Below, piece by piece: positions 33,142 to 41,974 of a stretch of DNA of 64,000 bases. A program made the position numbers and the translations under genes. The stretch comes from Ideonella sp. MAG2 (GTDB taxonomy: Bacteria; Pseudomonadota; Gammaproteobacteria; Burkholderiales; Burkholderiaceae_C), in NCBI GenBank assembly GCA_004359425.1, contig PTEU01000001.1, forward strand, positions 1,898,098-1,962,097, read 5' to 3'. The notes under the pieces were generated by a model. That model ran no database searches. It was not told where the DNA came from and saw only the letters and a list, made by a program, of their open reading frames with translations. Positions within the stretch are counted from its first letter, which is position 1; each line of letters opens with the position of its first letter.

Positions 33142-33855
33142 TCATTTAAACCGTATCGTGCCTGCCAGCGCTGGCCGCTTACCCCGCACGTCGGCGTAGT
33201 AGTCGGCAATCAGCGGCAGGTCAACGTCGGGGTTGCCGCTGAGCCGCAGAAAGTGGTCCACCCCCACGCGCTTGCGGCCAAAGTCAAACACCACCAACCC
33301 CACCGGCACCTGGGCTTGCACTGCCACTTGGTAGAAGCCAGACTTCCAGTAAGGCACATGGCTGCGCGTGCCTTCGGGGGTGACGGCCAACCAGAGGAGC
33401 CGGTCTTGAGTTCTGGCCACATTGAAGCGGTCGACCATGGAACCCACCATGCCATTGGCGCTGCTGCGGTCCACCGGCAGGCCGCCGAGCCAGCGCATCC
33501 AGGCCCCAAACACCGGCGCTGTGAACAAGCTGTCCTTGCCCCAAAAATTGACCTGCATGCCCGTAGCCCACTTCAGCAGCAGGCCGACGACGAAGTCCCA
33601 GTTCGAGGTGTGGGGGTAGCCCAGAAAAACGCCTTGATGGCTGGGCAAGCCCTGCCAGACCACCTCCCACCCTGCGAGCTTGAGCAAGGCGCGCGCCACC
33701 CCAAAACCCCGGGTCTGGACGGGGCGTTCGGTCAGCCAGGGCGACGCCGCCAAGGGCTGCGCCGCAGATGCGCGTTCAGCGCTTGACGATGGCGCGGTGT
33801 CCAATATCTGTGCGCCACTGCGCCCCGTTGAACCGAATGGATTGGAGCGCCGCAT
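33142..33855 (-). CDS. lysophospholipid acyltransferase (PlsC-like)
   Basis: 237 residues. GVFLGYPHTSNWDFVVGLLLKWATG carries a His-x4-Asp motif (HTSNWD), the acyltransferase catalytic pair. AVTPEGTRSHVPYWKSGFYQVA is the EGTR substrate-binding block. It transfers acyl chains to lysophospholipid at the inner membrane. The ATG start overlaps the purD 3' end by 80 bases; a TTG near 33753, after the purD stop, would also leave the whole domain, so the start is open. It lies between purD and hemF on the same strand. Confidence 0.85.
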   Translation of the reverse strand: MRRSNPFGSTGRSGAQILDTAPSSSAERASAAQPLAASPWLTERPVQTRGFGVARALLKLAGWEVVWQGLPSHQGVFLGYPHTSNWDFVVGLLLKWATGMQVNFWGKDSLFTAPVFGAWMRWLGGLPVDRSSANGMVGSMVDRFNVARTQDRLLWLAVTPEGTRSHVPYWKSGFYQVAVQAQVPVGLVVFDFGRKRVGVDHFLRLSGNPDVDLPLIADYYADVRGKRPALAGTIRFK

Positions 33856-35068
33856 AGGCGTGCTGCTGGGCCGCTTTGACGCTGTCGCCCAAGGCGGTCA
33901 CGCACAAAACACGGCCCCCGCTGACGGTGAGTGCCCCGTCTTGCAGTGCAGTGCCCGCGTGAAACACCATGCTGTCTTCGCTGCCCGTAGCCAGGGCAGG
34001 CAGGCCGGTGATGACATCGCCTTTGCGTGGGGCAGCCGGGTATCCGGCAGCGGCCATCACCACACCGAGCGCCACGCGGCGGTCCCATTGCAGCTCGACC
34101 TGATCGAGCGTGCCATCAGTGGCGTGCAGCAGCACATCCACCAAGTCGCTCTTCAAGCGCATCAAGATGGGCTGGGTTTCGGGGTCGCCCATGCGGGTGT
34201 TGAACTCCAGGGTCTTGACCTGGCCCTCGGGCGAGATCATCAAACCGGCATAGAGAAAGCCCGTGAAGGGCACGCCGTCTTTGGCCATGCCGGCAATGGT
34301 GGGCAGGACGACCTCGTGCATGGCCCGCGCATGCACATTGGGCGTGACCACCGGGGCGGGGGAATAAGCCCCCATGCCGCCGGTGTTGGGGCCGGTGTCA
34401 CCATCCCCAATGCGCTTGTGGTCTTGGCTGGTGGCCAAGGGCAGCACGTTCTTGCCGTCGCACAGCACGATGAAGCTGGCTTCCTCGCCGCGCAAAAACT
34501 CTTCAATCACCACCCGCGCGCCGCCGGCGTTGTGCACCACGCCCAAAGTGTTGTCTTCGAGCATGAAGCGCACGGCCTCGTGGGCTTCGTCCAGGCTCAT
34601 GGCCACGACCACGCCCTTGCCCGCGGCTAGGCCATCGGCCTTGACCACGATGGGCGCGCCGATCTTGTCGATATAGGCATGGGCCTCGGCAGGGTCAGAG
34701 AAGGTGCCGTAGGCCGCCGTGGGAATGCCATGGCGCTCCATGAAGGCCTTGGCAAAGGCCTTGGAGCTTTCAAGCTGTGCGGCCGCCTTGGTGGGGCCAA
34801 AGATGCGCAAGCCCCGAGCCCGGAAGATGTCGACCACGCCTTGCGACAGCGGCGCTTCAGGGCCTACGACCGTCAAGCCGATCTTGTGCTCAACGGCAAA
34901 GTCAGCCAACTGCTGAGGATCGGTGAGCGCCAAATTGCTCAGGCGCTTGTCCAGCGCGGTGCCACCATTGCCTGGTGCCACATAGACATGCTGCACTTTT
35001 TCGCTGGCTGCGAGCTTCCAGGCTAGAGCGTGCTCACGGCCGCCGTTGCCGATGACGAGAATATTCAT
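33776..35068 (-). CDS. purD: phosphoribosylamine-glycine ligase
   Basis: 430 residues, complete ATP-grasp enzyme of purine synthesis joining phosphoribosylamine and glycine. Start MNILVIGNGGREHALAWKLA; APGNGGT; VVKADGLAAGKGVVVA (ATP loop); GPNTGGMGAYSPAP; EFNTRMGDPETQ (metal ligands Glu and Asn). An in-frame ATG-like start 8 codons upstream exists but MNIL is the family start. No purH is next to it in this window. Confidence 0.97.
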   Translation of the reverse strand: MNILVIGNGGREHALAWKLAASEKVQHVYVAPGNGGTALDKRLSNLALTDPQQLADFAVEHKIGLTVVGPEAPLSQGVVDIFRARGLRIFGPTKAAAQLESSKAFAKAFMERHGIPTAAYGTFSDPAEAHAYIDKIGAPIVVKADGLAAGKGVVVAMSLDEAHEAVRFMLEDNTLGVVHNAGGARVVIEEFLRGEEASFIVLCDGKNVLPLATSQDHKRIGDGDTGPNTGGMGAYSPAPVVTPNVHARAMHEVVLPTIAGMAKDGVPFTGFLYAGLMISPEGQVKTLEFNTRMGDPETQPILMRLKSDLVDVLLHATDGTLDQVELQWDRRVALGVVMAAAGYPAAPRKGDVITGLPALATGSEDSMVFHAGTALQDGALTVSGGRVLCVTALGDSVKAAQQHAYAALQSIRFNGAQWRTDIGHRAIVKR

Positions 35069-35166
35069 GGTGCTGCCAGAAGGGCTTGTCAAAAATGGAA
35101 AAAAGAAAACGCTGAAGTGTGTCGTTCGGGCTGCTGAGGCATCGGTTCAGGCATCAGCAAGCAAGG

Positions 35167-36867
35167 TCATTTCAGAAAATCCGGCACAGCCACAGGCAGA
35201 TCGGGAGGCTGCCATCGGTACTGCGGGTTGAACACATCGCGGGACGGATCGTACCCGCTCCACTCCAAGCCCAACAGCGCCACCAAGCTCATGCCCAGCC
35301 AATCGCCCCGCACGGGCTGATGGGTCACTTGCTCGGGCCAGGGCCCGCTGTCTCGCCACACCACCAGCGGAATCCGGTAGCCTGCCACCGTGCCCGCACT
35401 GTGGCCCGCATGGTTGCGTTCATGGCCGACTTCTTGACCGTGGTCCGAGACCATGACCCACACCGCCGACCCGCGCAAGGCCTGGGCCTGCGTCAGTGCC
35501 AACAAGCGAGAGAGCACTTGGTCGTGGTATCGCAAGCTGGTGTCGTAGTCATGGCGCAAGTGCCGTATCCAAGGCCAGCGCGCTTGCTCGCGCAACTGCT
35601 GTGCCACGGCGTCATTGTCGCCGAACTTCTCAAATGTCTCGGGGAAGCGGGCGCTGTAATGGGGATGCGCACCCAAGAGATGAACCACCAGCAGTTTGTG
35701 TTTGGCGGGGCGCGCCAGCGCTTGCTCCACATACGGCAGGACCACTTCGTCAAGTGACTTGCTGGCCCGGCCCGGTGTGTGGTTGGGGTAGGCCTGCTCC
35801 TGGGCCAGCGCCCCATGGCGCTGCTGAATCGCCAAGTCATCGTGATTGCTGATCCAATGCACCTCGTAGCCCGCTGCGCGGGCCAGCGCCAGCACATCTT
35901 GAGCTGCCGGTGGCTGAGCGTTCACCGCCAATTCGGTAGGGTTCCTCGACGCCTGTAGCCTGAGCATGCTAGGTATCGTCATCAAGGTATTGGCCGCCAC
36001 GGACCAAACGTAGCGCATGACGCTCAGCTGAGCTTGTTGTTGCGCCAATAGCGGAGTCGTCGGCCTGGCATAGCCATAGAGGCTGAGGTTGTCGCGGTTC
36101 ACGCTGTCGGTGATGACCAGCATGACCGTGTGTGGCGCGTCCGACCTCTTGCCCACACCGCTGGCCTGAGCCGCGCTCAACCAAGCATCGCGTTGACGCT
36201 CCCAATCCTGCCATGTGGCGCGTGTCTCGGCCACCGAGACAGACCACGCTGGCCACCAGATCATGGGGTGCAGGCGACGCCAGGGCTTGCTGGCGTAGGC
36301 CACCAACACCAGCAGGATCAACAGCAGCCAGCACCCCTGTTGCACCAGGTGCCAACGCGGTGACGACCGGTTGCCCAGCCCGTGCCAAGGGCGTGCACCT
36401 GCCGCCAGTGCCCGGGGAGCGGCCCAGAGCAACGCCACCCACGCCACGACGGCGAGCAAGCCACAAGCCAGCAAGCGAATCTTGGCATGTTCAAGGTACT
36501 CAGCGCTCTCTTGAGCCGCGGTGTTGGCGACCGCCATCAACATCTTGGCGCTGTCCGGTGCACTGCCATAGGCCCACCACAGATAGGCCCGAACGACCGC
36601 GTCGGCCACAAAAGCCGCTGCCCAGAGCGCCAAAACGCTGCGACACATCCAGCGTCCTGCGGTCGTGTGCGCCCGCCAGCGCCCCAGCAGCAGCCAAGCC
36701 GGCAAAGCCAACAAAGTGAGCTTGATGGCCTGTACGGCCGACAAAGACAGCGCATACAGGGCCCAAACAAGGCCCATGCTGCCCAGCAGCAGCAAGGAGT
36801 CAGCCCAGCGAGAGCCCGTGTTTACCGCCCCCGAGGCACCGGGCAGATGGACTTTAGGCTGTGGCAC
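35167..36867 (-). CDS. EptA/CptA-type phosphoethanolamine transferase (sulfatase fold)
   Basis: 566 residues. Four to five N-terminal membrane helices (to ~residue 190), then a periplasmic alkaline-phosphatase-fold domain: VMLVITDSVNRDNLSLYGYARPTTPLL, AANTLMTIPS with the likely nucleophilic Thr, VVHLLGAHPHYSARFP, and VSDHGQEVGHERNHAGHSAG with metal ligands. Such enzymes add phosphoethanolamine to lipid A or core sugars and can lower sensitivity to cationic peptides. Start is a GTG. A gap of ~100 bases separates it from purD downstream. Substrate class inferred from family. Confidence 0.85.
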   Translation of the reverse strand: MPQPKVHLPGASGAVNTGSRWADSLLLLGSMGLVWALYALSLSAVQAIKLTLLALPAWLLLGRWRAHTTAGRWMCRSVLALWAAAFVADAVVRAYLWWAYGSAPDSAKMLMAVANTAAQESAEYLEHAKIRLLACGLLAVVAWVALLWAAPRALAAGARPWHGLGNRSSPRWHLVQQGCWLLLILLVLVAYASKPWRRLHPMIWWPAWSVSVAETRATWQDWERQRDAWLSAAQASGVGKRSDAPHTVMLVITDSVNRDNLSLYGYARPTTPLLAQQQAQLSVMRYVWSVAANTLMTIPSMLRLQASRNPTELAVNAQPPAAQDVLALARAAGYEVHWISNHDDLAIQQRHGALAQEQAYPNHTPGRASKSLDEVVLPYVEQALARPAKHKLLVVHLLGAHPHYSARFPETFEKFGDNDAVAQQLREQARWPWIRHLRHDYDTSLRYHDQVLSRLLALTQAQALRGSAVWVMVSDHGQEVGHERNHAGHSAGTVAGYRIPLVVWRDSGPWPEQVTHQPVRGDWLGMSLVALLGLEWSGYDPSRDVFNPQYRWQPPDLPVAVPDFLK

Positions 36868-36882
36868 TGACGAGACCGTGCC

Positions 36883-37608
36883 TCACTCGTCCAGCTCTGC
36901 GTTGTGGAACACGTCCTGGACATCGTCCAAGTCTTCAATCACGTCGAGCAGCTTTTGCATGCGTGCGGCGTCGTCGCCCGCCAGGGCAATGGTGTTTTCT
37001 GCGCGCATGGTGACCTCGGCGATTTCTGCGGCCAAGCCTGCGGCCTCAAGCGCTGCCTTCACCGCCTCAAAGTCGGCCGGGGTGCACAGCACCTCAATGG
37101 AGCCATCGTCACCCGTGACCACGTCCTCGGCGCCGGCTTCCAGGGCCACTTCCATGACCTTGTCTTCCGAGGTGCCGGGCGCAAACACCAATTGGCCGCA
37201 GTGCTTGAACTGGAAGGCCACCGAGCCTTCGGTGCCCAGGTTGCCGCCGTGCTTGCTGAAGGCGTGCCGCACTTCGGCCACGGTGCGCACGCGGTTGTCC
37301 GTCATGCAATCCACAATGATGGCGGCACCACCAATGCCGTAGCCCTCGTAGCGGATTTCCTCGTAGGTGACCCCATCGAGGTTGCCCGTGGCTTTGTCCA
37401 CATTGCGCTTGATGTTGTCGGCCGGCATATTGGCGGCCTTGGCTTTGTCAATGGCCAAACGCAAGCGTGGATTCATGGCCACATCGCCGCCACCTTGGCG
37501 AGCGGCGACGATGATTTCACGGGTGATGCGGGTCCAGACTTTGCCGCGCTTCTCGTCTTGGCGGCCTTTGCGGTGTTGGATATTGGCCCATTTGGAATGC
37601 CCTGCCAT
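36883..37608 (-). CDS. yebC: YebC/PmpR-family protein (TACO1-like)
   Basis: 241 residues. Start [32 protein letters not shown] is nearly invariant in this family; [27 protein letters not shown] and [39 protein letters not shown] follow. Long called a transcriptional regulator; family members are now linked to translation of proline stretches. The AGGAG 9 bases before the ATG fixes the start although the frame stays open far upstream. It diverges from the HerA-like gene across a 93-base gap. Confidence 0.95.
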   Translation of the reverse strand: MAGHSKWANIQHRKGRQDEKRGKVWTRITREIIVAARQGGGDVAMNPRLRLAIDKAKAANMPADNIKRNVDKATGNLDGVTYEEIRYEGYGIGGAAIIVDCMTDNRVRTVAEVRHAFSKHGGNLGTEGSVAFQFKHCGQLVFAPGTSEDKVMEVALEAGAEDVVTGDDGSIEVLCTPADFEAVKAALEAAGLAAEIAEVTMRAENTIALAGDDAARMQKLLDVIEDLDDVQDVFHNAELDE

Positions 37609-37701
37609 GGCGTATTTCTCCTGCCAGCGCCCACAGGCCTGGCGATGCAGTGTTCTTGGATAGACTCGGATTTTCTCACTCTTTCTGCGTGGAGACTGCT
37701 T

Positions 37702-39270
37702 GTGGCTGATCCGATCCTTGTTGCCCAGCATGGCGATGTCGCCTGCCACCTCTTGCCGCAACTGGCCAACCGCCATGGTTTGATCACCGGGGCCACCGGC
37801 ACCGGCAAAACCATTTCGCTGCAGAACCTGGCGGAAAACTTCTCCAAGCTCGGCGTTCCCGTGTTCTTGGCCGATGTCAAAGGCGACCTGACCGGCATTT
37901 CGCAGCGCGGCAGCATCTCTGACAAGCTGGCCGGCATCCTTAAAGAGCGTGGCCTGCCCACCCCCGAGCCCGTGGCCTGCCCCACCACGCTGTGGGATGT
38001 GTTTGGCGAGGCCGGCCACCCGGTGCGCGCCACCATCTCGGACATGGGCCCGCTGCTGCTGGCCCGCATGCTGGCCCTGAACGAGACCCAGGCCGGTGTG
38101 CTGAGCTTGGTGTTCAAGGTGGCCGACGACAACGGCCTGCTGCTGCTGGACCTGAAAGACCTGCGCGCCATGCTGCAGTATGTGGGCGACAACAGCAGCC
38201 AGTTCACCACCGAGTACGGCAACATCAGCCCGGCCAGCATCGGTGCCATCCAGCGCGGTTTGCTGCAAATTGAAGAGCAAGGTGGCGACAAGTTCTTTGG
38301 CGAGCCCATGCTCAACATCGCCGATTTCATGCAGACGGTGGAAGACAAGGGTGTCATCAACATCCTGGCCGCCGACAAGCTGATGAACGCGCCGCGCCTC
38401 TATGCCACCTTCTTGCTGTGGATGCTCTCAGAGCTGTTCGAAACCCTGCCCGAGGTGGGCGACCTGGACAAGCCCAAGCTGGTGTTCTTCTTTGACGAAG
38501 CTCACTTGCTGTTCAAAGACGCCCCAGCCGCCTTGGTAGAACGCATTGAGCTGGTGGTGCGCCTGGTGCGCTCCAAGGGTGTGGGCGTGTACTTTGTGAC
38601 GCAGAACCCGCTGGACGTGCCCGACACGGTGCTCGGCCAGTTGGGCAACCGCGTGCAGCATGCGCTGCGGGCCTTCACGCCGCGCGACCAAAAGGCTGTG
38701 AAGAGCGCGGCCGAGACCATGCGCGCTAACCCCGGCTTGGACATTGCCACCGTGATCACCGAGCTGGGCGTGGGCGAGGCTCTGATTAGCTTTTTGGACG
38801 CCAAAGGCCGCCCCAGCGTGACCGAGCGGGTGTTTGTGCTGCCCCCGGGCAGCCAGATCGGCCCCATCAGCGCCCCGCAGCGCCAGCAATTGCTGCAAGA
38901 CTCCCTGGTGGCCGGGGTCTACGAAAAAACCCTGGACCGCGAATCCGCCTACGAGAAGCTCAAGGGCGGCGCAAGCACCACACCCGGTGCCAGCGGCAGT
39001 GGTAGTGGCATGGCCGATGAGGCCCTGCGTGCCACCAAGGGGGGGATGGCGGATGCCGCCAAAGATGCGGCCGAAGAGGCCGGTGGCGGGCTGATGGGCG
39101 GCATCAGCGACCTGCTGTTTGGTTCCACCGGCCCGCGCGGCGGCCAACGCGACGGTTTGGCCCAAATGGCGGCCAAGTCGGCCATCCGCACCATGGGCAC
39201 GGCCGTGGGCCGCGAGATTATTCGCGGTGTGCTGGGCGGCATCTTGGGCGGTGGCGGCAGGCGGCGCTGA
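37702..39270 (+). CDS. HerA-like (DUF853) ATPase
   Basis: 522 residues. Walker [13 protein letters not shown] near residue 30, [13 protein letters not shown], Walker [14 protein letters not shown] near residue 255, [38 protein letters not shown], and a Gly-rich C-terminus. This matches DUF853 'helicase HerA-like' ATPases (E. coli YjgR type), of unknown physiological role. Start chosen at GTG because GGAG lies 7 bases upstream and the protein then starts [10 protein letters not shown]; the frame is open far upstream through the antisense of yebC. Confidence 0.9.
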   Translation: MADPILVAQHGDVACHLLPQLANRHGLITGATGTGKTISLQNLAENFSKLGVPVFLADVKGDLTGISQRGSISDKLAGILKERGLPTPEPVACPTTLWDVFGEAGHPVRATISDMGPLLLARMLALNETQAGVLSLVFKVADDNGLLLLDLKDLRAMLQYVGDNSSQFTTEYGNISPASIGAIQRGLLQIEEQGGDKFFGEPMLNIADFMQTVEDKGVINILAADKLMNAPRLYATFLLWMLSELFETLPEVGDLDKPKLVFFFDEAHLLFKDAPAALVERIELVVRLVRSKGVGVYFVTQNPLDVPDTVLGQLGNRVQHALRAFTPRDQKAVKSAAETMRANPGLDIATVITELGVGEALISFLDAKGRPSVTERVFVLPPGSQIGPISAPQRQQLLQDSLVAGVYEKTLDRESAYEKLKGGASTTPGASGSGSGMADEALRATKGGMADAAKDAAEEAGGGLMGGISDLLFGSTGPRGGQRDGLAQMAAKSAIRTMGTAVGREIIRGVLGGILGGGGRRR

Positions 39271-39279
39271 TGCTCTGAG

Positions 39280-39305
39280 CCACTGGCACCGTTGGCCAGT
39301 GGTTT
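39280..39305 (+). terminator. possible terminator after the HerA-like gene
   Basis: CCACTGGC-accgttg-GCCAGTGG followed by TTT, 10 bases after the stop. The 8-bp stem is good but the U-run is short, so termination may be partial. Confidence 0.5.
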
Positions 39306-39367
39306 GGCGCTGGGTTGCGCCGCTTGGTCGCAGCGGCAGCCGGTGAGCGTGGCACTGTGGCACCATC

Positions 39368-40462
39368 GTGCCGATGCCGAATTCACACTCGCCCACAGTC
39401 CCTCCGTGCTTCTGGCCCAGTTACCTCAAGAGCCTGCCAGCCACCCAGGCCCTGTGCTTGACGGTGGCCCTGGTTCTGGGCCTGTTGGGCACCCCTTGGT
39501 GGTACGCCGTCCTTTACTCCCTGCTGATCGGCAACCTCTGCGCCTTGTTCATCAACTTGGGCCTGCGCGGCATCAGCCTCGCAAGAGCGCGGCATGGCAA
39601 AACGGTGCAGAACGGCGGCTGGCCCAATACGCTGACCACCGGCCTGGTGGTCGTGCTCAGCGTGCTGGCCGGCATGCTCATTGGCACGCGCCTGGGCGAC
39701 CTGCTCATGGGCCACCACACCGCCTGGCCCAGCCCTGGCCTGCACACCTGGGCCTTGGTCTTTGCCATGTCCTTGCTGCCCTCGGTGGTGGGCACCTGGT
39801 TGTTTCGCAGCCGCGCCCGGCTGGCCGCTGCGCAGGCCGAGGCAGAGCAAGCCCTGCGCCACGCCACCGAAGCCAAGCTGCGCCTGCTAGAAAGCCAGTT
39901 AGAGCCCCACATGCTCTTCAATACCCTGGCCAATCTGCGGGCCTTGATCGGGTTGGACCCTCCACAGGCCCAGCTCATGCTGGATAAGCTGATTGACTAC
40001 CTGCGCGCCACGCTCAACGCCAGCCGCAGCGAAAGCCATGCCGTCTCGCTGGAATTTGCGCGCCTGCAGGACTATCTGGCACTGATGCAAATCCGTATGG
40101 GCCAGCGGCTCAAGGTGGAGTTTGCGATGGCCCCTGAGGCTGCCACCCTGCCCATGCCACCGCTGCTGCTCCAGCCGCTGGTGGAGAACGCCATCAAGCA
40201 CGGCCTAGAGCCGCACCGGCCCGGTGGCCTGTTGCGCGTGACGGCGCAGCGCGCGGGCCAGGTGCTGTGCTTACGGGTGGAGGATTCCGGGGCGGGGCTT
40301 TCGGCCACGCCCTCACCCCAAGCGGGAACAGGGTTTGGCTTGACCCAGATCCGCGAGCGCTTGCAAACGCTACACGGGGCAGCCGCCCACCTCAGCCTAC
40401 AGCCCCGCGAGGGCGGCGGCACCGTGGCCCAGATTGACCTGCCCATCACGCCCTCACCATGA
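39368..40462 (+). CDS. LytS/AlgZ-type sensor histidine kinase
   Basis: 364 residues. Four membrane helices (~27-44, 46-66, 91-111, 127-146), a helix with RAAAQ-type repeats, then the His_kinase motif LEPHMLFNTLANLRALI (His181), and an ATPase domain with LVENAIKHGLEPH and EDSGAGLS. The short all-membrane sensor and PHxLFNxL box are those of LytS/AlgZ (FimS) kinases. It overlaps the LytTR regulator gene by four bases, its obvious partner. In related systems the pair controls pili, alginate or twitching; here the target is unknown. Confidence 0.9.
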   Translation: MPMPNSHSPTVPPCFWPSYLKSLPATQALCLTVALVLGLLGTPWWYAVLYSLLIGNLCALFINLGLRGISLARARHGKTVQNGGWPNTLTTGLVVVLSVLAGMLIGTRLGDLLMGHHTAWPSPGLHTWALVFAMSLLPSVVGTWLFRSRARLAAAQAEAEQALRHATEAKLRLLESQLEPHMLFNTLANLRALIGLDPPQAQLMLDKLIDYLRATLNASRSESHAVSLEFARLQDYLALMQIRMGQRLKVEFAMAPEAATLPMPPLLLQPLVENAIKHGLEPHRPGGLLRVTAQRAGQVLCLRVEDSGAGLSATPSPQAGTGFGLTQIRERLQTLHGAAAHLSLQPREGGGTVAQIDLPITPSP

Positions 40463-41307
40463 CCCCTACCGCCCTGATTGCCGAAGACGAGCCTCTGTTG
40501 GCCCAAGCCCTGCGCGCTGAGCTGGCCCGAGCCTGGCCCGAATTGAACGTGGTGGCCATGGCTCAGGATGGCGACGACGCCGTGAGCCTGGCCTTGCAGC
40601 ACCTGCCCAGCGTGCTGTGGCTGGACATCCGCATGCCGGGCAGAGATGGCCTGGATGCCGCCCAGGCGATTGTGGAAGACTGGCCCGACGACCGCGCCTT
40701 GCCGCTGATCGTGTTTGTCACCGCTTACGACCACTATGCCCTGCAAGCCTTTGAGCGGGCTGCGGCCGACTATCTGCTCAAGCCGGTGCAGCCAGAGCGC
40801 TTGCGTGCGTGCTGCGAGCGCCTGCAAGCCCGTCTGCGCGCCGCCGCCCCGCAGGCCGCCGAGCCCACGGAGGCCCCAAAGGCCAGCGCCGCCGCCAGCA
40901 TGCCCACCACCGACGATGCCGCTGTGCTGGCCCGCCTGCGCGACCTGCTGGGTGCGCCCCTGGGCGCAACACCGCGCCCGGAGCCGCTGCAAGTGCTACA
41001 GGTCTCTCAGGGTGCGCACACGCTGTTGGTTCCGGTGGACGAGGTCATTTACTTCGAAGCGGCTGACAAATACGTGCGCGTCCTCACCGCCCAGAAAGAG
41101 CATTTGATCCGGCTCTCTCTCAAAGAGCTGCTGAGCCAGTTGGACACCCAGCGCTTTTGGCAGATCCATCGAGGCACCGTGGTGCAATGGCGCGAGGTGG
41201 CCCAGGCCCTCCGGGACGAGAGCGGCAAAGTCACCCTCACCCTGCACCGCCGCCCAGAGCGCCTGGCCGTGAGCCGGGTGTATGCGGCGCGCTTTAAGGC
41301 CCTTTGA
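40459..41307 (+). CDS. LytTR-type response regulator (AlgR-like)
   Basis: 282 residues. Receiver domain with acidic pocket EDE (~10) and phosphoacceptor Asp56 in LWLDIRMPGRDG, conserved Thr/Lys (FVTAYDHY, LLKPVQPERL). An Ala/Pro linker (~130-165) and a C-terminal LytTR DNA-binding domain follow (EVIYFEAADKYVRVLT...RFWQIHRGTVVQWREV). Coupled by ATGA to the LytS-type kinase. A small 2TM protein gene follows, a common companion of this pair. Confidence 0.93.
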   Translation: MTPTALIAEDEPLLAQALRAELARAWPELNVVAMAQDGDDAVSLALQHLPSVLWLDIRMPGRDGLDAAQAIVEDWPDDRALPLIVFVTAYDHYALQAFERAAADYLLKPVQPERLRACCERLQARLRAAAPQAAEPTEAPKASAAASMPTTDDAAVLARLRDLLGAPLGATPRPEPLQVLQVSQGAHTLLVPVDEVIYFEAADKYVRVLTAQKEHLIRLSLKELLSQLDTQRFWQIHRGTVVQWREVAQALRDESGKVTLTLHRRPERLAVSRVYAARFKAL

Positions 41308-41431
41308 CGCCGTTCGCGCCCTGGGCTGGCGCTTCACGCTGGTGGCAGGCATTTCGTCGCAAGCCCAGCGACAGGACCTTGGCGGTGGCGCACCATTCAG
41401 GCACTTCTTCTTCACCACCAAGGACACCGCC

Positions 41432-41710
41432 ATGACCACCACCGCCACCACCGACCTCTACGCTCAAGCTGAACGCCGCGTGAAGCGCAAGATCGGCCTG
41501 ATGACCCATGTCACCATCTTTGCGATGGTCAACCTGGGCCTGGTCCTGCTGGCCCAGCATCGGGGTGCGCACTGGAACCTCTTTCCCATGCTGGGATGGG
41601 GCATTGCCCTGTCTTTCCACGCCATGGGCACCTGGTTGCGCCTGAGCCGCGATGGCTGGCACCAGCGCATGGTAGAGGCCGAAGCCGCCAAGCTGCGCAG
41701 CCAGCGCTGA
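41432..41710 (+). CDS. 2TM-domain protein
   Basis: 92 residues. A short polar start, then YAQAERRVKRKIGLMTHVTIFAMVNLGLVLLAQ and WNLFPMLGWGIALSFHAMGTWLRL: two membrane helices with the preceding basic 'RRVKRK' stretch of the 2TM family. Members often sit next to LytTR systems and may form part of their sensory membrane unit. The ATG is chosen because the domain start then fits the family; the frame stays open upstream across the regulator end. Confidence 0.8.
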   Translation: MTTTATTDLYAQAERRVKRKIGLMTHVTIFAMVNLGLVLLAQHRGAHWNLFPMLGWGIALSFHAMGTWLRLSRDGWHQRMVEAEAAKLRSQR

Positions 41711-41719
41711 GCGCAGCCC

Positions 41720-41884
41720 AGGAGCCTGTCGGACTTGGGGAATGTCGGCTGCAAATCGGCCGCAGCGGCCCACTTCTCACCGCCTTCTTGCCCCATAGCT
41801 GGGCTATGCGGCTGCGAATTCGGCAAGAATTGGCCTCGCTGGGGCCGATTTTCGCTGTCGACACCCCAAGCCCGACAGGCTCCT
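41720..41884. repeat. 165-bp palindromic intergenic element
   Basis: Bounded by a perfect inverted pair AGGAGCCTGTCGG (41720) and CCGACAGGCTCCT (41872). The arms continue as imperfect inverted repeats (GGGGAATGTCGGCTGC...ATCGGCC against GGCCGATTTTCGCTGTCGACACCCC), with an inner hairpin around CCCCATAGCTGGGCTATG. It would fold into a long hairpin as RNA or cruciform. A 47-base related copy is at 19448. No ORF. It fits a non-autonomous MITE/REP-like element; no transposase is nearby. Confidence 0.75.
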
Positions 41885-41974
41885 AGGCGCTGTGCAATGC
41901 AGCCTTGGGGCACAGGGGCGCTGGCTACAATCAGCGCTCACTTCTCAGACTGCCGCTAACCCGGCACGCCCTCT

